The position numbers and the translations under genes were made by a program. A stretch of DNA of 63,335 nucleotides from Lachnospiraceae bacterium (lineage in GTDB: Bacteria > Bacillota > Clostridia > Lachnospirales > Lachnospiraceae), in NCBI GenBank assembly GCA_014804675.1, contig JAAUZH010000031.1, positions 1 to 63,335 on the forward strand, in the 5' to 3' direction. Positions 36,879 to 45,887 of the stretch are shown piece by piece; the first letter of the stretch is position 1, and the number at the start of each line of letters is the position of its first letter. Below the pieces are notes generated by a model. The model saw nothing but the letters and a program-made list of their open reading frames with translations. It did not search any database and was not told the DNA's origin.

Positions 36879-37672
36879 ATGGAAAAAAGAAAAAAGATAT
36901 TAAAATTTTTAATAGCTATACCTTTTGGAATTTTTTGGCTTGCAATCTGTTTGGTATTAAACACCTTGTTTGAAACTGCAATGTTGTTTTGTTGCTTTCA
37001 TCCATACGAAATGATGTTTATAACAGGGTATTTTATGGTCATGGTGATATATGGTTTCCATAAAGTGACAAAGGGTATATGGGTGGGCTATTTAGAATGT
37101 GGATTCCTGCCAGTTATTTGCTGGTGCATATATATGATATTTATAGATATAAGTATTTACGAGGTCGCAAATCAGTTAACTTGGGAATGCCGGCTTGCAC
37201 CGATTTGTTGGATGGCAATGCTGTTATCGGCTTTTCTTTATAAAAGGAAACGTAAATCAGCTGTAATGAATATAAGCATTTTTGTGACTCTGCTTGGATT
37301 TTTTTGTTACTATAGTGCTGTAATTATAGGGGGATTATAGCGGGACTTAAAGTTACGATTATGACAGGAAGTGTATTTGTAGTCTTATATACTTTTGTTG
37401 CTCAAATGATATTAAAGAAACAATATAGATGGAAATTATTTTTTGCTTATATTATAGTTTTTCTCATAATTTTTTTAAGAATTTGCTTAGTTAATGTGAT
37501 GGAAGTCAGCGTTTTTAGTGGATATGATTTGGAGATTTTTGCAATACCAGCTATACCATACGGAATTGCCGTTGCAATTGGCGAATTGATAGTATGGCTT
37601 TGGGATAAAAGAAAGGATTCCAGATTAGCGAAACAAGAAGCAGAAGATATGGAATCGGATTGGTACTTGTGA
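36879..37672 (+). pseudogene. Array membrane protein, copy 3, frameshifted at a G5 tract
   Basis: The frame opens at ATG 36879 behind GGAGAAGG and stops at 37340. A second frame carries on from there to 37672 with the family C terminus IAVAIGELIVWLWDKRK. Adding one G to the GGGGG run at 37329-37333 restores 264 codons of continuous family-like sequence (VIIGG joined to IIAGLKVT). It could be a disrupted copy, a phase-variable copy or a sequencing error. CCFHPYE and FHKVTKGIWVGYLECGFL are intact in the first part. Confidence 0.8.
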
Positions 37673-37678
37673 GTGGGA

Positions 37679-38473
37679 ATGGTGGAAAAGGTGAAAAAGA
37701 CAGTAAAATTTTTAGTAGCTATGTTTATGATAAGCATTTGGTATATAATTTGGGACATTTTACCGCTAATATTTTGTGGAGGATTATTCTTTTATCTCGG
37801 ACATCCATATGAAGTTCCAATTATTACGATATATTTCATGGTTATGCTTCTGTATTGCTTCCATGAGATTACATCTGGAACTTGGATTGGATATTTAGAG
37901 TATGGATTTCTGCTTATTATTTGCTTGGTTGCAGGTTGGATTTTCTATACAGAAAATAGCTGGACTGACAGTCTGATATTTTGGGATTACAGTTTTTTGC
38001 CTATTTTCTTCCTAGTAGTATTATTATCTACGTTTTTTTATAAAAGAAAGCAAAAGTATGAGAATAAAAGTAAAATTGCAAAAATCAACAATTGTGTATT
38101 CATAGTCTTATTTGGAATGTATTTTTATTTGGGCATTGGAGCTTATGGAGCTATTATTTATGATTTTGAAATAATGATGAAAGTATTGCCTGTATTCGTA
38201 GTCATCTATACAATAATTATGCAAAAAATTTTAAAAAGGGAATATAGATGGAAATTGTTTTTTACTTATATTGTAATATTTCCTATTCATTTGTTAAAAA
38301 GTTGTTTATTGTATATGGGAGAAATTAGTTTAAAGGGGCTTTTAGTGCCTACTATATTATACGGTATTGCTGTTGCAATTGGTGAACTGATAACATGGTT
38401 TTGGGATAAAAGAAAGGATTCCAGATTAGCGAAACAAGAAGCGGAAGATATGGAATCGGATTGGTACTTGTGA
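37679..38473 (+). CDS. Array membrane protein, copy 4
   Basis: 264 aa from ATG 37679, six bases after the previous stop, so translation is probably coupled; no strong ribosome site is seen. Family marks are GHPYEVP, FHEITSGTWIGYLEYGFL and the C terminus IAVAIGELITWFWDKRK ending DWYL. It is more diverged in the middle third than copies 1 and 6. Confidence 0.83.
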   Translation: MVEKVKKTVKFLVAMFMISIWYIIWDILPLIFCGGLFFYLGHPYEVPIITIYFMVMLLYCFHEITSGTWIGYLEYGFLLIICLVAGWIFYTENSWTDSLIFWDYSFLPIFFLVVLLSTFFYKRKQKYENKSKIAKINNCVFIVLFGMYFYLGIGAYGAIIYDFEIMMKVLPVFVVIYTIIMQKILKREYRWKLFFTYIVIFPIHLLKSCLLYMGEISLKGLLVPTILYGIAVAIGELITWFWDKRKDSRLAKQEAEDMESDWYL

Positions 38474-38564
38474 GAGAAGGAATAACAAAGAATGAAAAAG
38501 TGCTGTACTTATTTTTTAAAATTCATATAATGAATCTATTTTGCTGAAAAGGAGAAACTTGTGC

Positions 38565-39362
38565 ATGAATAAAGAAAAGAAGGGATTATATGCTCTGCTT
38601 TCAATTCCTTTTGTTTTAGTTGGATTTGGGCTTTATATGTTTATTTATTATATGTTTTTTTGGGGGCAAGTAATGAGTATTACCATGCAAATGGATATTT
38701 TTATTAGTATCCCTTGGCAGCTGGCAATTGCTACAAGTCTGTTTATGATTGTTCCAATTTTTTATTTTCATAAATGGGAAAAAGGAGTGCTGATTGGTTG
38801 CGGAGATATATGCTTTCTTATAATAATGCTTATATACGTAATTTATATTAACAAGCAAGGGAGAGGATATGTAGATTTAGAAAAGCAAACGTGTATGGTG
38901 TTTTTTGAGATAACATTGATAATTACATCTATTCTTTATAAAAAAGAAAAAGAATGGAAATTTATCTTCCGATTCTTACAAGTCATGAAAATATTTTTTT
39001 GTTTTATGATTGGTTTAGCGGTTTACTTCAGTGTATGTTTTATTGGAGCTTTTACTCCTTGATTTTCAATAATAAGGAATGGAACAGTTATTATTTTATC
39101 GATTTATATTTTTATTTTTCTTTGGATTTCAAAAGGAAAATGGAATGGTAAAATGATTGCTTTTTATGGGGTATATTTACTTTTGTGGACTGGATGTTTG
39201 GGTGGAATTCGTATTATAAAAGGAGAATTTATAGACATTCATGATATGGAGTGGCTTGTGGAGATGTTTTCAGGATATGCTATATCCATTTTGATAGGGG
39301 AAGTACTATTTTGGATTTTTCATAAGCGAAACAGAGAAAAGGCTGATGTTGATATGGATTAG
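38565..39362 (+). pseudogene. Array membrane protein, copy 5, divergent, with in-frame TGA
   Basis: Starts at ATG 38565 behind AAAAGGAG. An in-frame TGA at 39060-39062 splits the gene; the same frame continues without gap to 39362 with hydrophobic sequence and a diverged form of the C terminus (YAISILIGEVLFWIFHKR). With the stop suppressed it would encode 265 residues, the family length. The HPYE motif is not conserved, while FHKWEKGVLIGCG matches the FHKxTxGxWxGY region. It is most simply a nonsense-mutated copy; a truncated 165-aa product is also possible. Confidence 0.7.
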
Positions 39363-39484
39363 GGGTTTCAAAAGTTAGACAGTGATAATATATTGTCGCA
39401 AAAGTAATAGACATTACATATTTGTAATATTGTGCCTGTTTTCGGAGAATAGCAAACAGTGCCGTTGGCTTTAAGGAGAAAATT

Positions 39485-40294
39485 GTGGAAGAAGAGAAAA
39501 AAGTAAAAAAATTTTTATTGTCTATACCGTTTGGATTCTTTTGGTTTATAATCTGCTATGCGTTAGACAGTTTATTTGGGATAGCAATGCTATTTTGCTA
39601 TATTCATCCTTATGAGATGCTAGCTGTTATTGGGTATTTTATGATTATGATACTTTATTATTTTCATAAGGCTACTAATGGTGCGTGGATTGGATATTTA
39701 GAATGTGGATTTTTATTGATTTGCTGCATTGTAGGAAGTTGGTGCGGATATGTGATTTTAACAGGCAGCGATAATCGACGCATAAATCTGTTAATTTGGG
39801 GCTGTAGACTTATGCCGCTCTGTCTAGTGTCAATGTTATTATCCTCTTTCGTCTATAAACGAAAGAGGAAGGAGCATATACTTGCGAAAGTTCAAAAAAG
39901 TATATTGTTATCCCTGCTGGGATTCTTTTGCTACATGAGTGTTGTTGTAATGGGCAGTTATATATTTGGGTTTGAGTGGATGGTTGCAATAATACCAGTA
40001 TTTGTTATCCCCTATATTATTATTGTTCAAATGATATTGGGAAAAGAGTTTAGATGGAAATTATTTTTTACGTATATTGCAATAGTTTTTATTATTATTT
40101 TAAAAGGCTGCATAATAAGTGCTATGGGAAATTATGGCCTTGATGATTATGATATAGAAAATCTTATTATTGCATCTATACCATACGGCATTTCTGTTGC
40201 AATTGGTGAATTGATAGTATGGCTATCTGATAAAAGAAAGGATTCCAGATTAGCGAAGCAAGAAGCAGAAGATAAGGAATCGGATAAGGACTGA
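39485..40294 (+). CDS. Array membrane protein, copy 6
   Basis: 269 aa from GTG 39485, six bases after AAGGAG. It is closest to copy 1: FLLSIPFGFFWFI, CYIHPYEML, FHKATNGAWIGYLECGFL, GLDDYDIENLIIASIPYG and ISVAIGELIVWLSDKRK. The 122-bp gap before it is larger than elsewhere in the array and could hold a promoter, but no clear one is seen. The remnant at 42650-42856 derives from a very similar gene. Confidence 0.85.
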   Translation: MEEEKKVKKFLLSIPFGFFWFIICYALDSLFGIAMLFCYIHPYEMLAVIGYFMIMILYYFHKATNGAWIGYLECGFLLICCIVGSWCGYVILTGSDNRRINLLIWGCRLMPLCLVSMLLSSFVYKRKRKEHILAKVQKSILLSLLGFFCYMSVVVMGSYIFGFEWMVAIIPVFVIPYIIIVQMILGKEFRWKLFFTYIAIVFIIILKGCIISAMGNYGLDDYDIENLIIASIPYGISVAIGELIVWLSDKRKDSRLAKQEAEDKESDKD

Positions 40295-40320
40295 TCAGTA
40301 AAGAGAATGGAGAGGGAATT

Positions 40321-41139
40321 GTGGAAAAAAGGAAAAAGATTTTTAAATTTTTAATAGCTATGCTTTTGGGAATTTTTTGGTGCATAGTTGGAAGTATATT
40401 TAATCTTTTATTTTATGGTGCAACAATATATCCTTATATTTTTCCATATGAGACATTCTTATTAGAAGTGTATTTCATGGTTATGATTATTTATTACTTT
40501 CACAAAGTTACAAATAAAATGTGGGTAAATTATTTGGAATCTGGGTTTTTGACAGTTTTCTGTATTGTGGAAGGTTGGCTTTTATATAAGGATATTCAGG
40601 AGTTTGGGCATATGGTGTTTTTTGAATATAGATTTATGCCAATTGGTATAGTAGCAGTGTTCATATCCTTTTTTCTCTATAAATGGAAAAAGGGGCAGGT
40701 AATTCTATATAAAATAGAAAAAATGAATAATAGTATATTTATAATTTTACTTGGTTTTTTTTGTTATTTAGGTTTTAATGTTGTTGTTTGGTTTTTTATA
40801 TTTGATTATCAACTGGGACTAAAAATATTATCAGTTTTTGTGGCTCTTTATATTATAATTGCACAGAAAATACTAAAAGGGGAGTATAGATGGAAATTAT
40901 TACGTGCTTGTATTCTTGTGTTTGCCATTCTTTTTCTAAAAGTTTGTTTGATGCAAATATCAGATATTGTTTTTTATGGATATTGGGATTTTGAGGATTT
41001 TCTAATGCCAGTTATACCATACGGAATTGCCGTTGCAATTGGCGAATTGATAGCATGGCTTTGGGATAAAAGAAAGGATTCCAGATTAGCGAAACAAGAA
41101 GCAGAAGATATGGAATCGGATTGGTACTTACGATTTTGA
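40321..41139 (+). CDS. Array membrane protein, copy 7
   Basis: 272 aa from GTG 40321 behind GGAGAGGG. Family marks: IFPYETF in place of HPYE, FHKVTNKMWVNYLESGFL and IAVAIGELIAWLWDKRK. The product ends DWYLRF because the stop TGA used by copy 2 at the equivalent place is CGA here and translation runs two codons further. Confidence 0.85.
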   Translation: MEKRKKIFKFLIAMLLGIFWCIVGSIFNLLFYGATIYPYIFPYETFLLEVYFMVMIIYYFHKVTNKMWVNYLESGFLTVFCIVEGWLLYKDIQEFGHMVFFEYRFMPIGIVAVFISFFLYKWKKGQVILYKIEKMNNSIFIILLGFFCYLGFNVVVWFFIFDYQLGLKILSVFVALYIIIAQKILKGEYRWKLLRACILVFAILFLKVCLMQISDIVFYGYWDFEDFLMPVIPYGIAVAIGELIAWLWDKRKDSRLAKQEAEDMESDWYLRF

Positions 41140-41191
41140 GTATAAATTATTGCGAGGATAAAAGGTGCAATAAGCTTTTGGAGAGGGAATT

Positions 41192-42598
41192 GTGGAAAAA
41201 GAGAAAAAAGTAAAAAAATTTGTATTAGCTATATTTTTGGGAAGCCTTTGGTGCGTAGTTGGCTGCATATTCAGTATTTTATTTTGTATGGCAACAAGAT
41301 ATTCTTATATTTTTCCATATGAGACTTTTATAATAGAAGGATATTTCATGACTATGGTTGTCTATTATTTTCATAAGGCTACAAATGGAATATGGAAAAA
41401 TTATTTGGAACTTGGATTTTTGCCTGTCTTTTGTATTTTGGTAGGTTGGTTCTTCTATATGGATAGACAGGGATTTGATGATATAGTGGTTTTTGGATAT
41501 AAATTTATGCCAATATGTTTGGTGTCAATGTTACTATCTTTTTTTCTATACAAATGCAAACAAAAGCAGCAATACATACTCACAAAAATAAACAAGGCTG
41601 TATTCATAGTTTTAATTGGTTTTTGGAGCTATTTGGGTATTACGATTATGGGAGATAGTGCTTTTAGTCATTTCCTAATGCTGGTAATATCACCAATATT
41701 TATAGTTCTATATATTGTAATTGCTCAAAAAGTGCTAAAAAGGGAGTACAGATGGAAATTATTCTGTACCTATATCTTTGTATTTGCCGTTTTCTTTCTA
41801 AAGGTTTGCTTAATGAGCATATTGAAAATTGATATATATGGATATTGTGAGCTGGAGGATTTTTTAATACCGGCAATACTATATGGTATTGCCGTTGCAA
41901 TTGGCGAGCTGATAGTAGGGCTATCTGATAAAAGAAATGACTCTAAACTGGCGAAACTAGCGGAAGAAAATATAGAAATAGATAAGGGCTTGCAAGTGGA
42001 AAGGATGGAGAAGAAAAGTAAGCTATTACCTATTTTAATATCAATTCCAATCAGTATTTTAGGATATTTCATTTACTATATCGTTTGTAAAACGGCAGTG
42101 CCTGCGTTTTTTGTACTGATGCTTTTGAATGAAAATTATGACTATGATTATACGTATATAGGTGTATATGCAATGATTTTCGTATGGATTGTTCTAATAG
42201 CTGAAAGTTATTGTATGATTATGGCACTAATTCGATTTCACAAGGTGACAAAGGGTATGACTGTTGGATATATGGAAGGATGCCTTCTTTTATGGATATG
42301 TGGAATATTGGGGCATACGATTGCTACTGGACAGAAATTGAAGCTATCTACAGTACTTTTCCTGGAATCAGATATTGGCATTGCAAAAGATATAAGGATG
42401 CTGTTGTTATGCTTGATTGTATTTGGGCTATCATCGTTGTTGTATAAGATAGGAAAAAAGAAAAAAATAAAAGAGTTTAAATGGAAAATAGGTAAAAGAA
42501 TTTTGATTTTTTTGCTAATATGTTTGAGCTGCATTGTGCTGATATGGGTGGTTTTTTATATTTGGCTAGCTTTAACCTTGCAGCCCATAAGTGGGTAG
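41192..42598 (+). CDS. Array membrane protein, copy 8, fusion of one and a half units
   Basis: 468 aa from GTG 41192. Residues 1 to about 270 are a complete unit (IFPYETF, FHKATNGIWKNYLELGFL, IAVAIGELIVGLSDKRN). An uninterrupted frame then runs through an internal start-like MEKKSKLLPILISIP into the N-terminal half of a second, divergent unit (FHKVTKGMTVGYMEGCLLLW) and stops after a hydrophobic tail. This looks like loss of a stop codon joining neighbours. The second half resembles the first half of copy 9. Confidence 0.82.
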   Translation: MEKEKKVKKFVLAIFLGSLWCVVGCIFSILFCMATRYSYIFPYETFIIEGYFMTMVVYYFHKATNGIWKNYLELGFLPVFCILVGWFFYMDRQGFDDIVVFGYKFMPICLVSMLLSFFLYKCKQKQQYILTKINKAVFIVLIGFWSYLGITIMGDSAFSHFLMLVISPIFIVLYIVIAQKVLKREYRWKLFCTYIFVFAVFFLKVCLMSILKIDIYGYCELEDFLIPAILYGIAVAIGELIVGLSDKRNDSKLAKLAEENIEIDKGLQVERMEKKSKLLPILISIPISILGYFIYYIVCKTAVPAFFVLMLLNENYDYDYTYIGVYAMIFVWIVLIAESYCMIMALIRFHKVTKGMTVGYMEGCLLLWICGILGHTIATGQKLKLSTVLFLESDIGIAKDIRMLLLCLIVFGLSSLLYKIGKKKKIKEFKWKIGKRILIFLLICLSCIVLIWVVFYIWLALTLQPISG

Positions 42599-42649
42599 GG
42601 GGCAGTGTTAAACAGTTTTAATTATGAAAAAAGTACAATAAACTTTTAA

Positions 42650-42856
42650 GGAGAAAAAAATTTTTATTGTCTATATCGCTTGGAGTCTTTTGGTTTATAT
42701 GCTATGGGAAATTATGGCCTTGATGATTATGATATAGAAAATCTTATCATTGCATCTATACCATACGGCATTTCGGTTGCAATTGGCGAATTGATAGTGT
42801 GGCTTTCTGATAAAGGAAATGGCGCCAGACTAACAAAACAGACAACAAAAAAGTAG
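42650..42856 (+). pseudogene. Array remnant with two internal deletions
   Basis: This is derived from a gene very like copy 6. The 5' ribosome region GGAGAAAA is joined to the codons for FLLS, losing the start and first codons at an A-run. Then TTTGGTTTAT is joined to TGCTATGGGAAATTATGG, skipping about 180 codons; TGCTATG occurs at both break points in copy 6. The C-terminal part (IASIPYGISVAIGELIVWLSDK) remains in frame to a stop at 42856. Confidence 0.8.
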
Positions 42857-42885
42857 AATCTGGTGAGAGTGTGTGAGTAAAGAAA

Positions 42886-44205
42886 ATGGAAAAGAAAAAT
42901 AGGCTATTGTATGTTTTCATATCAATTTTAGTAAGCTTTTTCGGATATTTGATTTATTATACCGTTTATCAAATATCAATAGTTGTGTTAGGAACGTTTC
43001 TTACAACAATAAATAATGGGCTTATGGCTGAAATTACTTTAAAATGGTGTATTTTGATTGTGGAAGGTCTTTGTATGCTTATACTTATATATCATTTTCA
43101 CAGGGAAACAAAGGGCTTAACCATCGGTTATGTGGAAGTGTGTTTGCTTCTGTGGCTATGTGCAATTCTGGAATTTGGCATAAGCAGTAAACAAAAGACG
43201 GAAATGTCTACAGTGCTTATATTGGATATATTCCTTGGCATCATAAAGGATATCAAATTAGTTACTGGCTTTCTGATTGTATTTGCACTGGCTTCTGTCT
43301 GTTACAAAGCTAAGTGCCCAATTGTGAGAAAGGTTGAAAATAAAACAAAATGTCTTCGTTCTAATAAAAAACAAAAATTGATATGTATTTTTTCTGCCAT
43401 TCCTGCAAGTCTGTCAGCATATGTGATATACCGTTTGGTGAATGTGGTGCTTTTGGAAATTATTGTCCAGCTTTTTATTGCACCAAATCTTTGGGAAATG
43501 GATAATATATGTTTTGATATTTTGATGGAGATATTAGGCGGATTTTGTTTTGCAATCCTTTTACAGAACTTTCATCAAAAAACAAAAGGAATGCTGATTG
43601 GTTATATGGAAGCAGTTTTTTTACTTTGGATTCCGGTTCTGTGGATAGGTTTAAATGGAAATAGTAAATGGATAAATACATTTCACAATGCAGCAAGCGA
43701 AAAATGGTTATTGCCGGTTTTTTTATTCATTCTGATAGCAGTAAGCCTATACTATAAGAAAAATAAATCTCCAAGAAAGACAAAAACAGGATTGCTGCTT
43801 TTGGGAATAATGTTTAGCTATGGCATATATTATGTCTTAATTTTATGTATAAGTATAGCTAATTTTTCTAATTTTGAGCTTGCATTAATCATTTCAAGTA
43901 TCATATTTAGTATTTTCTTTTTTGTGATTCAGCAATTGTCAAAAGGAAAAATCATAAAGCAGCTTCTTATGGCATATGCGGTGTTTTTAAGTGGATTATT
44001 ACTTCTTTGTGGAATATATATTGCACAGGAGTGGAATATTGGTTCTCCTGTGCTTAATCAAAAGGATTATCTGGAAGAGCTTATAAAAGATATGGTTCCC
44101 AATTTAGAAATGTATTTTGCTTATGGCTTTTCCATAGCAGCAGGGGGAATATTAGCGCAAGGCTGGCAATGGCTGCATGGAGAAGCCAGCTCAAAAGAAA
44201 AATAA
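42886..44205 (+). CDS. Array membrane protein, copy 9, two-unit fusion
   Basis: 439 aa from ATG 42886. Residues 1 to about 160 are a half unit (FHRETKGLTIGYVEVCLLLW) like the second half of copy 8. From about residue 160 a full-length divergent unit follows (FHQKTKGMLIGYMEAVFLLW) with a C terminus whose YGFSIAAGGILAQGWQWL replaces IAVAIGELIVWL. It is the last array member; convergent minus-strand genes start two bases beyond its stop. Confidence 0.82.
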   Translation: MEKKNRLLYVFISILVSFFGYLIYYTVYQISIVVLGTFLTTINNGLMAEITLKWCILIVEGLCMLILIYHFHRETKGLTIGYVEVCLLLWLCAILEFGISSKQKTEMSTVLILDIFLGIIKDIKLVTGFLIVFALASVCYKAKCPIVRKVENKTKCLRSNKKQKLICIFSAIPASLSAYVIYRLVNVVLLEIIVQLFIAPNLWEMDNICFDILMEILGGFCFAILLQNFHQKTKGMLIGYMEAVFLLWIPVLWIGLNGNSKWINTFHNAASEKWLLPVFLFILIAVSLYYKKNKSPRKTKTGLLLLGIMFSYGIYYVLILCISIANFSNFELALIISSIIFSIFFFVIQQLSKGKIIKQLLMAYAVFLSGLLLLCGIYIAQEWNIGSPVLNQKDYLEELIKDMVPNLEMYFAYGFSIAAGGILAQGWQWLHGEASSKEK

Positions 44206-44206
44206 C

Positions 44207-44923
44207 CTACTGTTCACAAACATTCTCATAAAACCCGGCAAGAGTCATATTCATATAAGGCATGATCCATAAAAATCCAATGGAAAGGCTCATGCTTCCC
44301 AATAGAAAAAGCCCTAAAAAGCTTACTCGCAAATAAAACAGGCGAAGCCGGTTCCCTTTCATAATCTTTGCGCTATGTGCCAATAATTCTCTGGCAGATT
44401 CTTCAGGGAAGTCCAGCATCAAATAAAATACCTGGGAATAGGTAAGCTGGATATAAGCAGTTAAAATCAAGAAAATACAGCAGGTAAGCCCGGCTAAAGG
44501 AGCCAGGTAGTAGCTTCTTGTGGCAGTCACAATACATAAGGAAATAATAAAAGGAATTCCGGCAGCCAGTGTTTTTAAAGAAACAATCAGGCTTGCAAGA
44601 ATTGCCTTATCTGCATGACCTTGAAACCCATACCACATATCGGAAAGCTGAAAATTCTGTTGGCGGGCGATGCTTAAGTAAATCCGGTTCTGCCCCAATA
44701 TAAATACTGCAGATAAAAGTGAAATAATCACATAAGCTGCTAAAAAGATGGCGGACCCGCCTGATGAATTCAGATTCAGCAGGCGTTTGAGCAGCTGCAA
44801 AGGAATCATAATAATTAGCTGCATAGTAAGATAAGCAAGCACTACTGTTTTATAATTGCCGGTAAGCTGCTGTCTGGCCATAGCCTTTAAAAGAATAGAA
44901 GTTAATTTTTGTCTGGTTTCCAT
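44207..44923 (-). CDS. DUF975 family membrane protein
   Basis: 238 aa with about six membrane segments. The C-terminal stretch KGNRLRLFYLRVSFLGLFLLGSMSLSIGFLWIMPYMNMTL, read as its motif parts KGNR, FYL and the final PYxxxTLAGFYE, fits DUF975. The role of the family is unknown. It lies three bases after the CJM1_0395-like gene and probably belongs to the same minus-strand operon. Confidence 0.75.
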   Translation of the reverse strand: METRQKLTSILLKAMARQQLTGNYKTVVLAYLTMQLIIMIPLQLLKRLLNLNSSGGSAIFLAAYVIISLLSAVFILGQNRIYLSIARQQNFQLSDMWYGFQGHADKAILASLIVSLKTLAAGIPFIISLCIVTATRSYYLAPLAGLTCCIFLILTAYIQLTYSQVFYLMLDFPEESARELLAHSAKIMKGNRLRLFYLRVSFLGLFLLGSMSLSIGFLWIMPYMNMTLAGFYENVCEQ

Positions 44924-44926
44924 ATG

Positions 44927-45382
44927 TCATCCTGCCATATCAACATTCATGCCAAGATATTTTATCTTATCGGTGCCCTTTAAGTCCTGTTGATATGGAT
45001 TTTCCTCATTATAATATTTAATCTGTGTTCTTGTTTCGCCGCCTGCCACATAGCTGCGGCCGCATTCGGGACATACAGCTATTTGGATGCTTACAGATGC
45101 CTGCAGCACCTTTCCGTTATTCTGTGCGGCATCTTTATAGGCATTGGAAACATGCTCCTGCTCATGGGCCCGGACAGCGCTGGCGGAAGCGGCAGGTGAA
45201 ATATGGGCAGCTGATTTAAAAGAAACCATTTCGTCAGAGCCGTCCTGATATTTTCTGTTTTTACATGTCTGACATTCTTCCGGGGAAGATTTCCTTCCGG
45301 AAGCTTTCCGGTCAGAATCTCCATAAGAATCCTGTATTCCGTAACCGTTGGAAACACTATAGCTGTTTGTTCCGATTGTCAT
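44927..45382 (-). CDS. Putative metalloprotease of the SprA/CJM1_0395-related family
   Basis: 151 aa, no signal peptide. The zinc-protease-like motif is VRAHEQEHVSNAY, with two His and a Glu in HExEH. Upstream is a conserved cysteine pair CQTCKNRKYQDGSDE, and a second pair CPECGR lies near residue 110, suggesting a structural metal site. Family members are common in Clostridia and not characterised. The ribosome site on the minus strand is AAAGGTGGG. Confidence 0.78.
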   Translation of the reverse strand: MTIGTNSYSVSNGYGIQDSYGDSDRKASGRKSSPEECQTCKNRKYQDGSDEMVSFKSAAHISPAASASAVRAHEQEHVSNAYKDAAQNNGKVLQASVSIQIAVCPECGRSYVAGGETRTQIKYYNEENPYQQDLKGTDKIKYLGMNVDMAG

Positions 45383-45397
45383 AAAAATCCCACCTTT

Positions 45398-45787
45398 CTA
45401 TTTGGGTTGAAGATTGTTTGGATCAAAAGTTCCATTTTGCACATCTTCCAGCATTTCATCAAAACTTTCACCATACATTTGTTCATATTGCTGATTCATC
45501 ATTTCTCTATACTCCGGAACATTGAATATAAGATAATAGACCATGCTTACCATGAATACGGCAGCCAGCATACTGACAACAGAGGCTGAAATGCCGGCAA
45601 TAGCAGAGCCGGACATTTTTTCATTCCCGTTTCTTGACAGGATGGCAAAAAGAATGCTTAATGCTCCGAATATAAAAGGGGTTATGAGGAACATGGATGT
45701 AATAAATGCTAAAAGTCCAAATATCAACGAAGCTGTTACAAATTTATTTTGTGGTTTCGGTTGATAGTTCATGTATTGATTGTCCAT
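45398..45787 (-). CDS. DUF4190-like small membrane protein
   Basis: 129 aa. A short polar N terminus rich in Asn/Gln/Pro (MDNQYMNYQPKPQNK) precedes two hydrophobic hairpins with GLLAFITSMFLITPF and the Gly/Ala-rich SGSAIAGISASVVSML, the usual DUF4190 layout. An acidic tail (MYGESFDEMLEDVQNG) is cytosolic or outside. Function unknown. It is first of three minus-strand genes. Confidence 0.75.
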   Translation of the reverse strand: MDNQYMNYQPKPQNKFVTASLIFGLLAFITSMFLITPFIFGALSILFAILSRNGNEKMSGSAIAGISASVVSMLAAVFMVSMVYYLIFNVPEYREMMNQQYEQMYGESFDEMLEDVQNGTFDPNNLQPK

Positions 45788-45832
45788 ATGTAACTCCTTA
45801 AAAAGAATAGGTATATTTTAGCATATATAAGG

Positions 45833-45864
45833 CAAAAAAACAACCTGCCATCATAGGCAGGTTG
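45833..45864 (-). terminator. Terminator of the lipoprotein gene
   Basis: CAACCTGCC (45841-45849) pairs with GGCAGGTTG (45856-45864). On the minus strand a T run (45840-45833) follows the stem. Confidence 0.85.
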
Positions 45865-45887
45865 TAAAAATATTTCATCTTTTAAGC

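Noticed and set aside
39060..39062. TGA in array copy 5 as a selenocysteine codon
   Set aside because: No SECIS-like hairpin follows and the position is not a redox site; nonsense mutation is simpler.
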